A stretch of DNA of 64,000 nt from Duganella sp. 1411 (GTDB lineage: Bacteria; Pseudomonadota; Gammaproteobacteria; Burkholderiales; Burkholderiaceae_D): contig NZ_JAFICD010000004.1 in the NCBI RefSeq assembly GCF_017833525.1, positions 62,001 to 126,000 of the forward strand, written 5' to 3'. The translations under genes and the position numbers were made by a program. The notes below the pieces were generated by a model. That model was not told the DNA's origin and ran no database searches. It saw nothing but the letters and a program-made list of their open reading frames with translations. Numbering within the stretch: position 1 is the first letter of the stretch; every line of letters begins with the position of its first letter. This document shows, piece after piece, positions 51,200 to 60,800 of this stretch.

Positions 51200-52780
51200 A
51201 TGTCCCAATACCAAGACGACATCAAGGCAGTTGCCAATTTAAAAGAACAACAAGGCAGCGCCTGGAACGCGATCAACCCCGAGTCGGCCGCCCGCATGCG
51301 CGCCCAGAACAAGTTCAAGACCGGCCTGGACATCGCCAAGTACACCGCCAAGATCATGCGCGCCGACATGGCCGCCTACGACGCCGACCCGTCCAAGTAC
51401 ACCCAGTCGCTGGGTTGCTGGCACGGCTTCATCGGCCAGCAGAAGATGATCTCGATCAAGAAGCACTTCAACAGCACCGACCGCCGCTACCTGTACCTGT
51501 CGGGCTGGATGGTGGCCGCGCTGCGCTCCGAGTTCGGCCCGCTGCCGGACCAGTCGATGCATGAGAAAACCGCCGTCACCGCGCTGATCAAGGAGCTCTA
51601 CACCTTCCTGCGCCAGGCCGACGCCCGCGAGCTGGGCGGCCTGTTCCGCGAGCTGGACGCCGCCGACGGCCCGGCCAAGGCCGCCATCCAGGCCAAGATC
51701 GACAACCACGTCACCCACGTGGTGCCGATCATCGCCGACATCGACGCCGGCTTCGGCAACGCCGAGGCGACCTACCTGCTGGCCAAGCAATTCATCGAGG
51801 CGGGCGCCTGCTGCATCCAGATCGAAAACCAGGTCTCCGACGAGAAGCAATGCGGCCACCAGGACGGCAAGGTCACCGTGCCGCACGAGGACTTCCTGGC
51901 CAAGATCCGCGCCATCCGCTACGCCTTCCTGGAACTGGGCGTGGACGACGGCATCATCGTCGCCCGCACCGACTCGCTCGGCGCCGGCCTGACCAAGCAG
52001 ATCGCCGTCACCGCCCAGCCGGGCGACCTGGGCGACCAGTACAACGCCTTCCTCGACTGCGAGGAAGTGTCGGCCGACGCGCTGGGCAACGGCGACGTCA
52101 TCATCAAGCGCGACGGCAAGCTGCTGCGTCCGAAGCGCCTGCCGAGCAACCTGTTCCAGTTCCGCGCCGGCACCGGCGAGGCGCGCTGCGTGCTCGACTG
52201 CATCACCTCGCTGCAGAACGGCGCCGACCTGCTGTGGATCGAAACCGAGAAACCGCACATCGCCCAGATCGGCGGCATGGTCAGCGAGATCCGCAAGGTG
52301 ATCCCGAACGCCAAGCTGGTCTACAACAACAGCCCGTCGTTCAACTGGACGCTGAACTTCCGCCAGCAGGTCTACGACGCGATGAAGGCGGCCGGCAAGG
52401 ACGTGTCGGCCTACGAGCGCGCCAAACTGATGAGCGTGGAATACGACCAGACCGAACTGGCGATCACGGCCGACGAGAAGATCCGCACCTTCCAGGCCGA
52501 CGCCGCCCGCGAGGCCGGCATCTTCCACCACCTGATCACGTTGCCGACCTACCACACCGCCGCGCTGTCGACCGACAACCTGGCCAAGGAATACTTCGGC
52601 GAGCAAGGCATGCTCGGCTATGTGGCCGGCGTGCAGCGCAAGGAAATCCGCCAGGGCATCGCCTGCGTCAAGCACCAGAACATGTCCGGCTCGGACATCG
52701 GCGACGACCACAAGGATTACTTCAGCGGCGAGGCGGCGCTGAAGGCGGCCGGCAAAGACAACACCATGAACCAGTTCTGA
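51200..52780 (+). CDS. aceA: isocitrate lyase
   Basis: 526 residues from the ATG at 51200, with AGGAG at 51189; the longer frame from 51065 is a leader artefact crossing the palindrome. Isocitrate lyase converts isocitrate to glyoxylate and succinate in the glyoxylate shunt, allowing growth on acetate and fatty acids. The catalytic motif is DEKQCGHQDGK (active-site Cys), with HGFIGQQKM and DIDAGFGNAEATYLLAK earlier. The length and KQCGH identify the long Pseudomonas/Burkholderia-type subfamily, not the 434-residue E. coli type. Monocistronic with a strong terminator. Malate synthase is not in the window. Confidence 0.97.
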   Translation: MSQYQDDIKAVANLKEQQGSAWNAINPESAARMRAQNKFKTGLDIAKYTAKIMRADMAAYDADPSKYTQSLGCWHGFIGQQKMISIKKHFNSTDRRYLYLSGWMVAALRSEFGPLPDQSMHEKTAVTALIKELYTFLRQADARELGGLFRELDAADGPAKAAIQAKIDNHVTHVVPIIADIDAGFGNAEATYLLAKQFIEAGACCIQIENQVSDEKQCGHQDGKVTVPHEDFLAKIRAIRYAFLELGVDDGIIVARTDSLGAGLTKQIAVTAQPGDLGDQYNAFLDCEEVSADALGNGDVIIKRDGKLLRPKRLPSNLFQFRAGTGEARCVLDCITSLQNGADLLWIETEKPHIAQIGGMVSEIRKVIPNAKLVYNNSPSFNWTLNFRQQVYDAMKAAGKDVSAYERAKLMSVEYDQTELAITADEKIRTFQADAAREAGIFHHLITLPTYHTAALSTDNLAKEYFGEQGMLGYVAGVQRKEIRQGIACVKHQNMSGSDIGDDHKDYFSGEAALKAAGKDNTMNQF

Positions 52781-52815
52781 TCCGGTTCCACTCCCCGCGG
52801 CGGCGGGGACAAGCC

Positions 52816-52848
52816 AACGCCAACCTTCACGGTTGGCGTTTTTTTTTG
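52816..52848 (+). terminator. Rho-independent terminator of aceA
   Basis: The AACGCCAACC/GGTTGGCGTT stem with a 5-nt loop is followed by at least nine T (from 52839). Same stem as the tRNA-Phe terminator. It lies between aceA and the convergent chemoreceptor gene. Confidence 0.95.
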
Positions 52849-52851
52849 ACA

Positions 52852-54471
52852 TCAGGAATAGCCCAATGCCAGCGCCGACGTGCCGTCCGCCGCCGGCGCC
52901 ATCCGCGCGGGCAGGCGCGCCGCCGCCGCGTCGGTCTTGAACACGCTGACCGCCCGCGACAGGCTGGCGGCCTGGTCCTGCAGCGACGACGACGCCGCCG
53001 CCGCTTGCTCCACCAGCGACGCGTTTTGCTGGGTGACATCGTCCATCTGCGTGATGGCCTGGTTGATCTGCTCGATGCCGGCGGCCTGCTCCTGGCTGGC
53101 CGCCGTGATCTCGCCCATGATGTCGGTCACGCTGCGGATGCTGCCGACGATCGCTTGCATGGTCGAGCCGGCCTTATCGACCTGCTTGCTGCCAAGCTCG
53201 ACCTTTTCCGCCGACGCCGCGATCAAACCCTTGATCTCGCGCGCCGCCACGGTCGAACGCTGGGCCAGGTTGCGCACCTCGGTCGCCACCACGGCGAAGC
53301 CCCGGCCCTGCTCGCCCGCGCGGGCCGCCTCCACCGCCGCGTTCAAGGCCAGGATATTGGTCTGGAACGCGATGCCGTCGATCACGCCGATGATGTCGAC
53401 GATCTTGCTGGCGGAGTCGTTGATGGCGCCCATGGTCTCGACCACCTGCGCCATCACCGCGCCGCCCTCCACCGCCACCGCCGAGGCCGCGATCGCCAAC
53501 TGGTTCGCCTGCCGCGCATGGTCGACATTCTGGTTCACCGTGGACGTCAGCTCCTCCATCGAGGAGGCCGTTTCCTCCAGCGTGCCGGCCTGTTGTTCGG
53601 TGCGCGAGGACAGGTCGAGGTTGCCGCTGGCGATCTGGGCCGACGCGGTGGCGATCGTCTCGGTGCCGCCGCGCACCCGGGCCACGATGTCGACCAGATT
53701 GGTGTTCATCATTTTCAGCGCCTGCAACAGTTGCCCGGTCTCGTCCGTGGAAGGGACGTCGATGACGCTGGTCAGATCGCCGGCGGCGACCGTCTGCGCG
53801 ACCACCACCGCGCGCGAGATGGGCCCCGTGATCGAGCGGGTGATCAGCCACGACAAGGTGGCGCCGACGACCACCGCGCCGATGACGGCGGCCAACAGCG
53901 CCTGCGTGGCGAACTGGTATTCCCGGTTCATATCTTCCTTCGCCGCGCTGTTCTGGCGCTCCTGCAGCGCGATGATCTCGGCGGTGGCCGCGAACAGCTG
54001 GTCCTGCGGCCCTTGCACCGCGGTTTTCAAATAAAAGACGGCCTCGTCGCTTTTGCCGGCGTCGATCAGCGCGACCACCTTGCGAAACCGCGCCATGAGC
54101 TCGGCGCGGCGGCTGGCGATTTCGCCCGTCAGCGCCTTGCCCCGCTCGCTCCACACCAGCCGGCGCAGGCGCGCGAACGGTTCCTCCATGTTGTCGTTCG
54201 CCTGGTTCAAGCGCCCCAGCATTTCCCGCCGGTTGTCGCTGTCGGAATACAGGATGTAATTGCGCACCGAGCGCGCGCACATGTTGAGCTCGCGTTGCAG
54301 GTCGTTCGCGGCGTCCAGCTTCAGATTGTTCTCGTCGGTGATGACGTCGATGTTCATCTTGGTGCGCGTCAGCGAAGACCATCCGAGGGCGGCCACCAGC
54401 AGCAACAGCAACAGCAACGCGGCGAAAGCAGCGCCAAGCCGGGTTCCGATTTTAAGGTTCGCGAATTTCAT
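52852..54471 (-). CDS. methyl-accepting chemotaxis protein
   Basis: 539 residues. First membrane segment (LGAAFAALLLLLLLVAALGW), a four-helix-bundle sensor (~35-190, LQRELNMCARSVRNYIL), second membrane segment (ATQALLAAVIGAVVVGATLS), HAMP (~215-265), and signalling domain with IDGIAFQTNILALNAAVEAA at the tip. A cytoplasmic adaptor-type extension ends ..ADGTSALALGYS; no CheR pentapeptide. Strongly similar in layout to the receptor at 41941, and both use the same signalling subclass, so they probably feed one chemotaxis array. The ligand is unknown. Confidence 0.93.
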   Translation of the reverse strand: MKFANLKIGTRLGAAFAALLLLLLLVAALGWSSLTRTKMNIDVITDENNLKLDAANDLQRELNMCARSVRNYILYSDSDNRREMLGRLNQANDNMEEPFARLRRLVWSERGKALTGEIASRRAELMARFRKVVALIDAGKSDEAVFYLKTAVQGPQDQLFAATAEIIALQERQNSAAKEDMNREYQFATQALLAAVIGAVVVGATLSWLITRSITGPISRAVVVAQTVAAGDLTSVIDVPSTDETGQLLQALKMMNTNLVDIVARVRGGTETIATASAQIASGNLDLSSRTEQQAGTLEETASSMEELTSTVNQNVDHARQANQLAIAASAVAVEGGAVMAQVVETMGAINDSASKIVDIIGVIDGIAFQTNILALNAAVEAARAGEQGRGFAVVATEVRNLAQRSTVAAREIKGLIAASAEKVELGSKQVDKAGSTMQAIVGSIRSVTDIMGEITAASQEQAAGIEQINQAITQMDDVTQQNASLVEQAAAASSSLQDQAASLSRAVSVFKTDAAAARLPARMAPAADGTSALALGYS

Positions 54472-54582
54472 TTTCTCTTCCAGTGGTTTGACCGCGCGGC
54501 GCGGATGTTATGCGCGAACGATGCTACGGGAAGATGGAACGTAAAAAAATCAGGCGGCCCTTTAATTTCCGTAGGGAAATCC

Positions 54583-55557
54583 CTACCCGGATGGCGGGAG
54601 CGCCAAGCGCGCGTGGCGGGCATTGCCGTCGCCCAGTTGTTGGATCGCCTTGATGTGCCGCATCGGCGGCGCGCCGAACATGCGCCGGTATTCGCGGCTG
54701 AACTGGGTGGCGCTTTCATAGCCGACGCGGAAGGCGGCCGTCGCGGCGTCGACCGACTCGCCGAGCATCAATTCCCGGGCATGGTGCAGGCGCAAGTGTT
54801 TTTGATATTGCAAAGGGCTCATCGCTGTCATGGCGCGGAAGTGATGGTGCAAGGTCGACACCCCCATCCGGGCGATGTCGGCCAACTGTTCCATCCGCAG
54901 CGGCGCCATGTAGTTTTGCTTGAGCCAGGAAATCGCCTTCGCCACCCGGTTGGCCTGCGTGCCGGCCAGGGCGATGCGCCGCAGGTATTCCCCCTGCTCT
55001 CCGCTGAGCAGCCGGTAGAGGATTTCCTCATGGATGTGCGGGGCAAGGAACGCGATGTCCCGTGGCGCCTGCAGCAGCGCGATCAGGCGCGCCAGCGCGT
55101 CGAACATCTCCGCGGTCGCCGGTCCGACCGCCATGGCCATCTCTCCCGGCGGACGCGAGGCCGCCTGCAGGTCGTGTTGCACGATAATGTGCCGCAAGCG
55201 CTCCAGGTCCAGCCGCAGCAGGGCGCCGTAGTACGGTTCGGCGTCGCTCGCCTGCAGAATCTGCGCCGTGGTCGGCAAGTCGATCGCGGTGAGAAAAAAG
55301 CTGGACTCGTCGTAGTCCAGCACCGCGTCGCCGACGTACACGCGCTTGCTGCCGCGAATGATCAGGGAAAGACTGGGCTCGTAAATACTGGAAAACGGTG
55401 GCGTCGGTTCGGTGACGCGAAACAAAGTGAGGCCCGGAATGCCGGTCTCGAACGCGGTCGCGGGCCAGTCCAGCAGGTCGCAAGCGTCGACGATGCGCTG
55501 CCGCACCGGCGCGCTTTGCTCGCCGGTTTGAAGGTCCTTCAGTTCGTATGCTTTCAC
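54583..55557 (-). CDS. AraC family transcriptional regulator (AraC_N type)
   Basis: 324 residues. The N-terminal AraC_N domain is recognised by IPGLTLFRVTEPTPPFSSIY, EPSLSLIIRGSKRVYVGD and LPTTAQILQASDAEPYYGAL. The C-terminal pair of HTH motifs is MEQLADIARMGVSTLHHHFR and VDAATAAFRVGYESATQFSR followed by EYRRMFGAPPMRHI. The family (YqhC-like) often controls aldehyde reductases or other oxidoreductases. No such target gene is adjacent: the MCP gene is downstream and an esterase gene, separated by a repeat, upstream on the same strand. The start has GGGAGCGCC ahead of it. Confidence 0.92.
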   Translation of the reverse strand: MKAYELKDLQTGEQSAPVRQRIVDACDLLDWPATAFETGIPGLTLFRVTEPTPPFSSIYEPSLSLIIRGSKRVYVGDAVLDYDESSFFLTAIDLPTTAQILQASDAEPYYGALLRLDLERLRHIIVQHDLQAASRPPGEMAMAVGPATAEMFDALARLIALLQAPRDIAFLAPHIHEEILYRLLSGEQGEYLRRIALAGTQANRVAKAISWLKQNYMAPLRMEQLADIARMGVSTLHHHFRAMTAMSPLQYQKHLRLHHARELMLGESVDAATAAFRVGYESATQFSREYRRMFGAPPMRHIKAIQQLGDGNARHARLALPPSG

Positions 55558-55587
55558 TGGCGCTCCCGGAATTTCACCCGCCTGGTC

Positions 55588-55731
55588 TAATGCCGCTAAG
55601 TTAAGCGGGGATCGGAATCACGTAGGGCGGATTAGCACAGCGTAATCCGCCAAGCGCCGTCGGCGGCTCATGGCGGATTACGGCGTTCCGCCTAATCCGC
55701 CCTACGAAAATCGCTTAACTTAGCGGCATTA
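55588..55731. repeat. 144-bp composite palindromic element with 20-bp terminal inverted repeats
   Basis: Outer arms TAATGCCGCTAAGTTAAGCG (55588-55607) and its exact complement (55712-55731) enclose a full GTAGGGCGGATTA element (55621-55706). The nested structure looks like a small MITE carrying, or targeted by, the REP-type element. It occupies the gap between the AraC start and the esterase end. Confidence 0.8.
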
Positions 55732-55829
55732 CACGCCTAGTCTAGCTTTTTCCGTGCCGGCCGCGCCAGTATATTATCGGCCGCCGACAGGATCGGGCAA
55801 TAGTCAAGCAGGATCGGGCACGCCCCCGC

Positions 55830-57368
55830 TTATTCCGCCAGCTGTGGGAACACCTGGAAATCCGGCAACGGATGGGCCTTGAGCTCGGCATCGCCGCCGA
55901 TGCGCAGCACCGACGCGTTGGTCCCATCGTAAGCGGGCCATGCCGGCAAACCTTTCCCCTCCGGGCTGCCGGTACTGGCGAAAGTGACCCAGGTCCGGGC
56001 CAGCCTGGTGGCCAGTTGGCGGTCCGCCCTGGTCCATGCGCGGCCGTCCTGCCCCAGATTGTCGAACACGTAGCGGATCTCGGCGCCGTGGCCGGCGCCG
56101 CAGCCGTAGCCGCATGGCGTCGACGGTTCGGCCGGCTGGTGCGCGAAGAAGTAGGCGTACGACTTGGAGCGGCCATACTTCGCCTGCAGGTTTGCCCAAT
56201 ACGCTATGCCCCAGCCCCACCAGTCATTGGTCAGTTGATGGATCGAGGCTTTCGCCTGGGCATCGGTGGCGCCGGGGTAACGCGCCATCAAGGCGTCGGA
56301 AGGCGCGTATCCCAGCAACTTCGCCACCAGTTCGCGGTGCCGGGCTGCCGTGAAATCGCCGGTGCCCAGGATCTCGGGCGCCAGGTCCTTTCCCTCCTCG
56401 GCGTTCCATCCGACCAGCAGCGGCACGTCGTTCTGGCGGTGATGGCGGTAGGTGGTGGTCAGGTCCTCGCGCAGCACCTGCCCCTCGACGATCGCGCGCG
56501 GCGACCATGCCGGTTTCTGCAAGGCGTCGACGCTCATGGCGCGCAGCTGCGCCAGATGTGGCGCGCCCAAGCCCCGGGCGAAGGCGAGCCCTTGCGCTTC
56601 GGCGCTGCCGCGGTCCACCTGGGTGGTGTCGCCGGCATACAGGGGCACGGCGGCGTAACCGCTCTCGGCGATGGCGCGCTGGAACAGATCCTTGGCCAGC
56701 GGCGACGCCACCATCGCCCCGACCGACGTGCCGCCGGCCGACTCGCCGACGATCGTCACGCGGCCCGGATCGCCGCCGAAGGCCGCGATGTTGTCTTTCA
56801 CCCAGCGCAAGGCGGCAATCTGGTCGCGCAGCCCCTGGTTGCCGGAGGCGCCGTCCGGCGACTCCGCCGACAGTTCCGGATGGGCAAAGAAGCCGAAGAT
56901 GCCCAGCCGATAATTGAGCGTGACGACGATGGCGCCGTGCTTGGCCAGGTTGCCGCCGTCGAAGCCCGGTTGCGCGGCCGTGCCGCCATAAAAGCCGCCG
57001 CCGTGGATCCAGACGATGACGGGCAGCCTGGCGGCTTTTGCCGGCGCCCAGATGTTGAGGTAAAGGCAGTCCTCGCTTTTCGGGTTGGTGACCCACACGG
57101 CGGTCTGGGCGCAGGCCGCCGCATAGGTAGTCGCCTGCCGCACGCCTTGCCACGGCACCACCGGTTGCGGCGCGCGCCAGCGCAGCTCGCCGACCGGCGG
57201 CGCCGCAAAGGGAACGCCCAGATAGGTTCGCAGCGCGCCGGCGCGCGTGCCGGCGATCTCGCCACCGGTGACCTTGACCGGAGCGGTCCGCTCGGCCGCA
57301 TGGACCGCGCCCGCCGCCAATGCCGCCAGATGCAACGCGACCAGCGTGGCCGCACGTAAATGTCTCAT
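55830..57368 (-). CDS. type B carboxylesterase, exported
   Basis: 512 residues from the ATG at 57368 (GGAGAA upstream on this strand); a longer frame to 57473 precedes the signal peptide and is rejected. Signal peptide (MRHLRAATLVALHLAALAAG). Carboxylesterase/cholinesterase fold with SEDCLYLNIWAP, HGGGF oxyanion loop, nucleophile Ser in VTIVGESAGGTSVG, Glu in NAEEGKDLAPE and His in GAGHGAEIRYVF. It hydrolyses carboxylic esters, possibly acetyl or feruloyl groups on plant polysaccharides given its neighbours. The C-terminus is intact. The 280 bp between it and AraC hold only the composite repeat. Confidence 0.92.
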   Translation of the reverse strand: MRHLRAATLVALHLAALAAGAVHAAERTAPVKVTGGEIAGTRAGALRTYLGVPFAAPPVGELRWRAPQPVVPWQGVRQATTYAAACAQTAVWVTNPKSEDCLYLNIWAPAKAARLPVIVWIHGGGFYGGTAAQPGFDGGNLAKHGAIVVTLNYRLGIFGFFAHPELSAESPDGASGNQGLRDQIAALRWVKDNIAAFGGDPGRVTIVGESAGGTSVGAMVASPLAKDLFQRAIAESGYAAVPLYAGDTTQVDRGSAEAQGLAFARGLGAPHLAQLRAMSVDALQKPAWSPRAIVEGQVLREDLTTTYRHHRQNDVPLLVGWNAEEGKDLAPEILGTGDFTAARHRELVAKLLGYAPSDALMARYPGATDAQAKASIHQLTNDWWGWGIAYWANLQAKYGRSKSYAYFFAHQPAEPSTPCGYGCGAGHGAEIRYVFDNLGQDGRAWTRADRQLATRLARTWVTFASTGSPEGKGLPAWPAYDGTNASVLRIGGDAELKAHPLPDFQVFPQLAE

Positions 57369-57471
57369 TATGAGGTTCTCCGATAATGGTCGGAATCCTA
57401 CTCCCTTTATTCCTTGGCAATAGTGTGAATTTGCGCAGCCGCCTTTTCGAAATTCACCAACGGCATGCCGC

Positions 57472-57508
57472 AAAAAAAAACGCGTCCCGGGCCGAGGCCC
57501 GCGACGCG
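57472..57508 (-). terminator. Rho-independent terminator of the TonB receptor gene
   Basis: On the minus strand a CGCGTC-GC-rich stem (57481-57508, arms CGCGTC/GACGCG and CGGGCC/GGCCCG) is followed by nine T (57472-57480). It lies 44 bp after the receptor stop codon. Confidence 0.88.
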
Positions 57509-57551
57509 CAAATGAAATCGCCCCCTTGCGGCGACTACTACATCTTGACGC

Positions 57552-60431
57552 TTACATGTTCCAGCGCAGAGCAACCGAGACCGAACGTCCGATCTGCAGC
57601 GTACCGAAATTGGTCGTCTGGGCGTTACCCGCAGTGCCGAAATGGTAGTACTGCTGCTGCATTTCGTTCGTCAAGTTGACGCCACTGATATCGACCGACA
57701 TGTTGCCGTTGATTTTGTACGACACTTGCATGTCCACGCTCTTTTCCGGATGACGCCAGATACCGATCGGATTGGCAAACAAGGCGGCTTCGTTGCTGGC
57801 CAGGAAGCCGGAGCGCCAGACATACGACAGGCGCGCGCTGACCGGGCCCTTTTCGTAAGCCAGCGTGGCGTTGTAGGAGCTGTGGGACACGCCGAAGAAC
57901 GGTGTCTCGAGCTGGGCGACGACAACGCCGGCATCATTGGCATCGGGCACGTTCTGCGACGAGGTGAGTCGCGTATAGCTACCCTGCACGCCCAAACCGT
58001 CCAGCATGCTCGGCAGCCATTTCGGGAAGTAGATCAAGCCGAGCTCGGCGCCTTTGATCGTGCCGTTGGAGGCGTTGACCGGCGAGTTGACGACGTAATC
58101 GTAGCCGTTCGTATGGTCGCCGCCCGAGGTCGAGTTGCGGAACGGATCGTTCGCCGGATCGACGTGGACCCTGTGGCGCAAGCCCACGACCAGGCCGTCG
58201 ATCTTACGCTTGAACAAAGTGCCGTAGAGTGCGCTGTCCTTCTGGAAATACCACTCGCCCGTCAGATCGAGGTTGGTGGAGCGCGTCGGCTTCAGGTCCG
58301 GATTGCCGCCGCTGCCCGAGCCATAGCCCACCTTCGACACGTCGTCACCGAGTTGCAAGACAGGGTTCAGGTCACCGAAGTTCGGGCGGCGCAGGGTTTG
58401 TCCATAGTTAACGCGCACCACGACGTCCTTGGCCGGGTCGTAAATCAGGGTCGCGCTCGGCAGCAACTTGCTGGTCGACTTGCTGGCACCGGACGGCGTG
58501 ACCGCCTTGGTGGTGGCATCAACCTTGTAGAAGGTCATGTCGGTATTGACCTTGACGTAGCGCACGCCGAAGTTGCCGCGCAAGCGATTGCCGAACAGCT
58601 CGTTTTGGGTATTCCCCATCAGGAACAGGTTGCTCGTCTTTTCATCGACTTCGAACGTCTTCTGCAGGCTCAGCTTGTCGCTGGTCAGGAAGTTCGGATC
58701 GGCCGCGTTATAGAGCTTGCGCCAGTCGTCGATATGGTCGCGGATGTAGTAGGCGTTCGGCTCCACCCATGAGCGTGGAACGTTCGAGATGTCCGTGCCG
58801 AAGTTCGAGTTGGTGGAGGAATACTGCGACCCCAGCGAGGCGAGGTTGCGGCCCAAAAAGGCCGACTGCGTCCGGTTGGCTTCCGACGCCTTGCGGTCGT
58901 CGAAGCGCACGCCAAAGTGCACCGTCTTCAGCGCGCCCCAGTCGGCATCGTAAACGCCGGTCAGATTGGCCGTCGCGGCGCTGCCCTTGTTGCGGTTGGC
59001 GGTATCGTAGAACTGCGCGACATTCCACTTGGTCGGGTCGGCCAGATCGGCATTGTTGTTGAAACCGAACGCCGTGTTGCCGCCGCCGGCATTGAAGTCG
59101 ACGTTGATGGACGGCGCAACACGATCGATACGGGTGGCCGTGAATTCCGAATGGAAAGTGCTGGTTTGGTACGACAGATCACCTTCCAGCGTCAGGCGGT
59201 CGCCAACGTTCCACTTGCCGTTCAGGGCGTTAATGTAGGAATCGGTTGCCGACGTGGTGTAGTCGCCGCTGTTGAAGCCGTAGACGCTACCGACGTTACG
59301 GCTCTTGATGATGTTGGTGCCCGGGTACGTCGTAATCGAGCCGGCAGGGTTGCTGCCGAGATCGCCCCACCAGTCGACAAAGCTGAACAGCAACTGGTTG
59401 AACGCCTTGTCACGATAACCGTTGTACATCGATTCGAAGGTGTAGACCGCATCGCTGTTCGGTTTCCACTGCAAGGCGATATTGGCGGCGGGACGCTCGC
59501 GCTTGCCCTGAAGGTCGCTCTGGAAAACGGCGTCACGCGCCAGGTAATAAGGATAAGCCTTGCCGTTGAAATTCAGCGTGGAACCGGCTGCCGTCGGCAA
59601 GCCGGTATGGGTGCCGGGCGTCCAGATACTGGTGTCGGTGATGCGCTGCAATGGCGTGTAACCTGCCGGAACTTCGGCGGCATTGGGGCTGACAAACGGC
59701 ACCATGGCACCGGGCGTCACGCTTTCATTGCGGTACTTGGTCTGGCTCGCCGACAGATTGATCAAGGCACCGACTTCGCCGATGCCGGTTTCCCAGCGGT
59801 TGCTAAACATGGCACTGAGCTGCGGATTCCACTTTTCCGCGGGATCGAGATAGGTCTCGCGCGCCAAAACCGATACTTTCTGCCCCTTGAAATCGAATGG
59901 CCGCAGCGACTTGACGTCGACCTGGCCGGCAATGCCGGTTTCCAACTGGCTGGCGTCGCGCGTCTTGTAGACGTCGATCTGGCGAACCAGGGTCGAAGGA
60001 ATGTCCTGAAGCGCGACCTGCGTGCCGGACGCGGTGAAAATATTACGGCCGTTCCAGGTGGTTTGAACGTCGGGCAGGCCACGGATGGACAAGGTGCCGA
60101 CTTCGCCGCCGGCGCGGTTGGTGACCTGGATCCCCGTCACGCGCTGCAGCGCTTCGACGACATTGTTGTCGGGCAGCTTGCCGATGTCTTCGGCAACGAC
60201 CGACTCCACCACCTGATCGTTGGTGCGCTTGATGGCCAGGCTCTTGATCAGCGACGCCTTGACGCCGGTGACGACCACGGTTGCGGTCTCGGCCGGCTCC
60301 GCCTTTTCGGCGGCCGCTTGCGCCCACACCGAGGCGCTGCTCAGGATGCCGGCGCCTGCGAGGACGGCGACCGACAACTTCATTTTCATGTGGTGGGATG
60401 CTGCGTGGCTTCCTGTGACAGGTACGCTCAT
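57552..60431 (-). CDS. TonB-dependent receptor, carbohydrate-type
   Basis: 959 residues from the ATG at 60431, which has GGAGAG just upstream; the ATG at 60479 is less well placed. Signal peptide near residues 15-40 (LSVAVLAGAGILSSASVWA), plug domain (~50-190) with VVVTGVKASL, the NNVVEALQRVTGIQV motif and RGLPDVQTTWNGR, then a 22-strand barrel ending in the aromatic C-terminal strand VSVALRWNM. The pattern is that of the large Xanthomonas/Caulobacter-type receptors for plant oligosaccharides, not siderophore receptors. It imports substrate with energy from TonB. Proximity to GH39, GH43 and the esterase supports a hemicellulose role. Confidence 0.93.
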   Translation of the reverse strand: MSVPVTGSHAASHHMKMKLSVAVLAGAGILSSASVWAQAAAEKAEPAETATVVVTGVKASLIKSLAIKRTNDQVVESVVAEDIGKLPDNNVVEALQRVTGIQVTNRAGGEVGTLSIRGLPDVQTTWNGRNIFTASGTQVALQDIPSTLVRQIDVYKTRDASQLETGIAGQVDVKSLRPFDFKGQKVSVLARETYLDPAEKWNPQLSAMFSNRWETGIGEVGALINLSASQTKYRNESVTPGAMVPFVSPNAAEVPAGYTPLQRITDTSIWTPGTHTGLPTAAGSTLNFNGKAYPYYLARDAVFQSDLQGKRERPAANIALQWKPNSDAVYTFESMYNGYRDKAFNQLLFSFVDWWGDLGSNPAGSITTYPGTNIIKSRNVGSVYGFNSGDYTTSATDSYINALNGKWNVGDRLTLEGDLSYQTSTFHSEFTATRIDRVAPSINVDFNAGGGNTAFGFNNNADLADPTKWNVAQFYDTANRNKGSAATANLTGVYDADWGALKTVHFGVRFDDRKASEANRTQSAFLGRNLASLGSQYSSTNSNFGTDISNVPRSWVEPNAYYIRDHIDDWRKLYNAADPNFLTSDKLSLQKTFEVDEKTSNLFLMGNTQNELFGNRLRGNFGVRYVKVNTDMTFYKVDATTKAVTPSGASKSTSKLLPSATLIYDPAKDVVVRVNYGQTLRRPNFGDLNPVLQLGDDVSKVGYGSGSGGNPDLKPTRSTNLDLTGEWYFQKDSALYGTLFKRKIDGLVVGLRHRVHVDPANDPFRNSTSGGDHTNGYDYVVNSPVNASNGTIKGAELGLIYFPKWLPSMLDGLGVQGSYTRLTSSQNVPDANDAGVVVAQLETPFFGVSHSSYNATLAYEKGPVSARLSYVWRSGFLASNEAALFANPIGIWRHPEKSVDMQVSYKINGNMSVDISGVNLTNEMQQQYYHFGTAGNAQTTNFGTLQIGRSVSVALRWNM

Positions 60432-60800
60432 GTTCTCTCCGTAATTATAATTTTTGTAAATAATTTGGTTTGCAGGCACGTTTTCTTGTGCTGCGAAACT
60501 ATCTTAAGGAGCGGACAAAAAGCGAACCAATCAAATTTTTCCGTGTTCTGATATCGAAAAGGTTATGACAACATGCCGCATGTCATCATTTTGGCGCGGC
60601 GCGAACGACGTGGATCGCCCGCGCGCACGAGCGCGCAGGCGGGGAAAGAGGATTATTTTATGGAAGTGGCGCGACGTCGGCACGGCCGGCTAATGATGAG
60701 CTCGGCAAGCGACGGCCGGCCATAAAAAATCATCGGGAAAACAACAAAACGTTGCGTGAAAGCCGCATTCTGGCGTTCGCGGCGATCCGACCCGACAAGC
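60432..60800. other. upstream region of the TonB receptor gene
   Basis: 369 bp without a gene. It must hold the receptor promoter (minus strand). GGCCGGC-rich arms near 60683 and 60713 could form a hairpin behind the KfrA-like gene. No regulator box is recognised. Confidence 0.45.

Noticed and set aside
57642..60551. Plus-strand frames opposite the TonB receptor
   Set aside because: The receptor frame has signal peptide, plug and terminal strand; the opposite frames have none.
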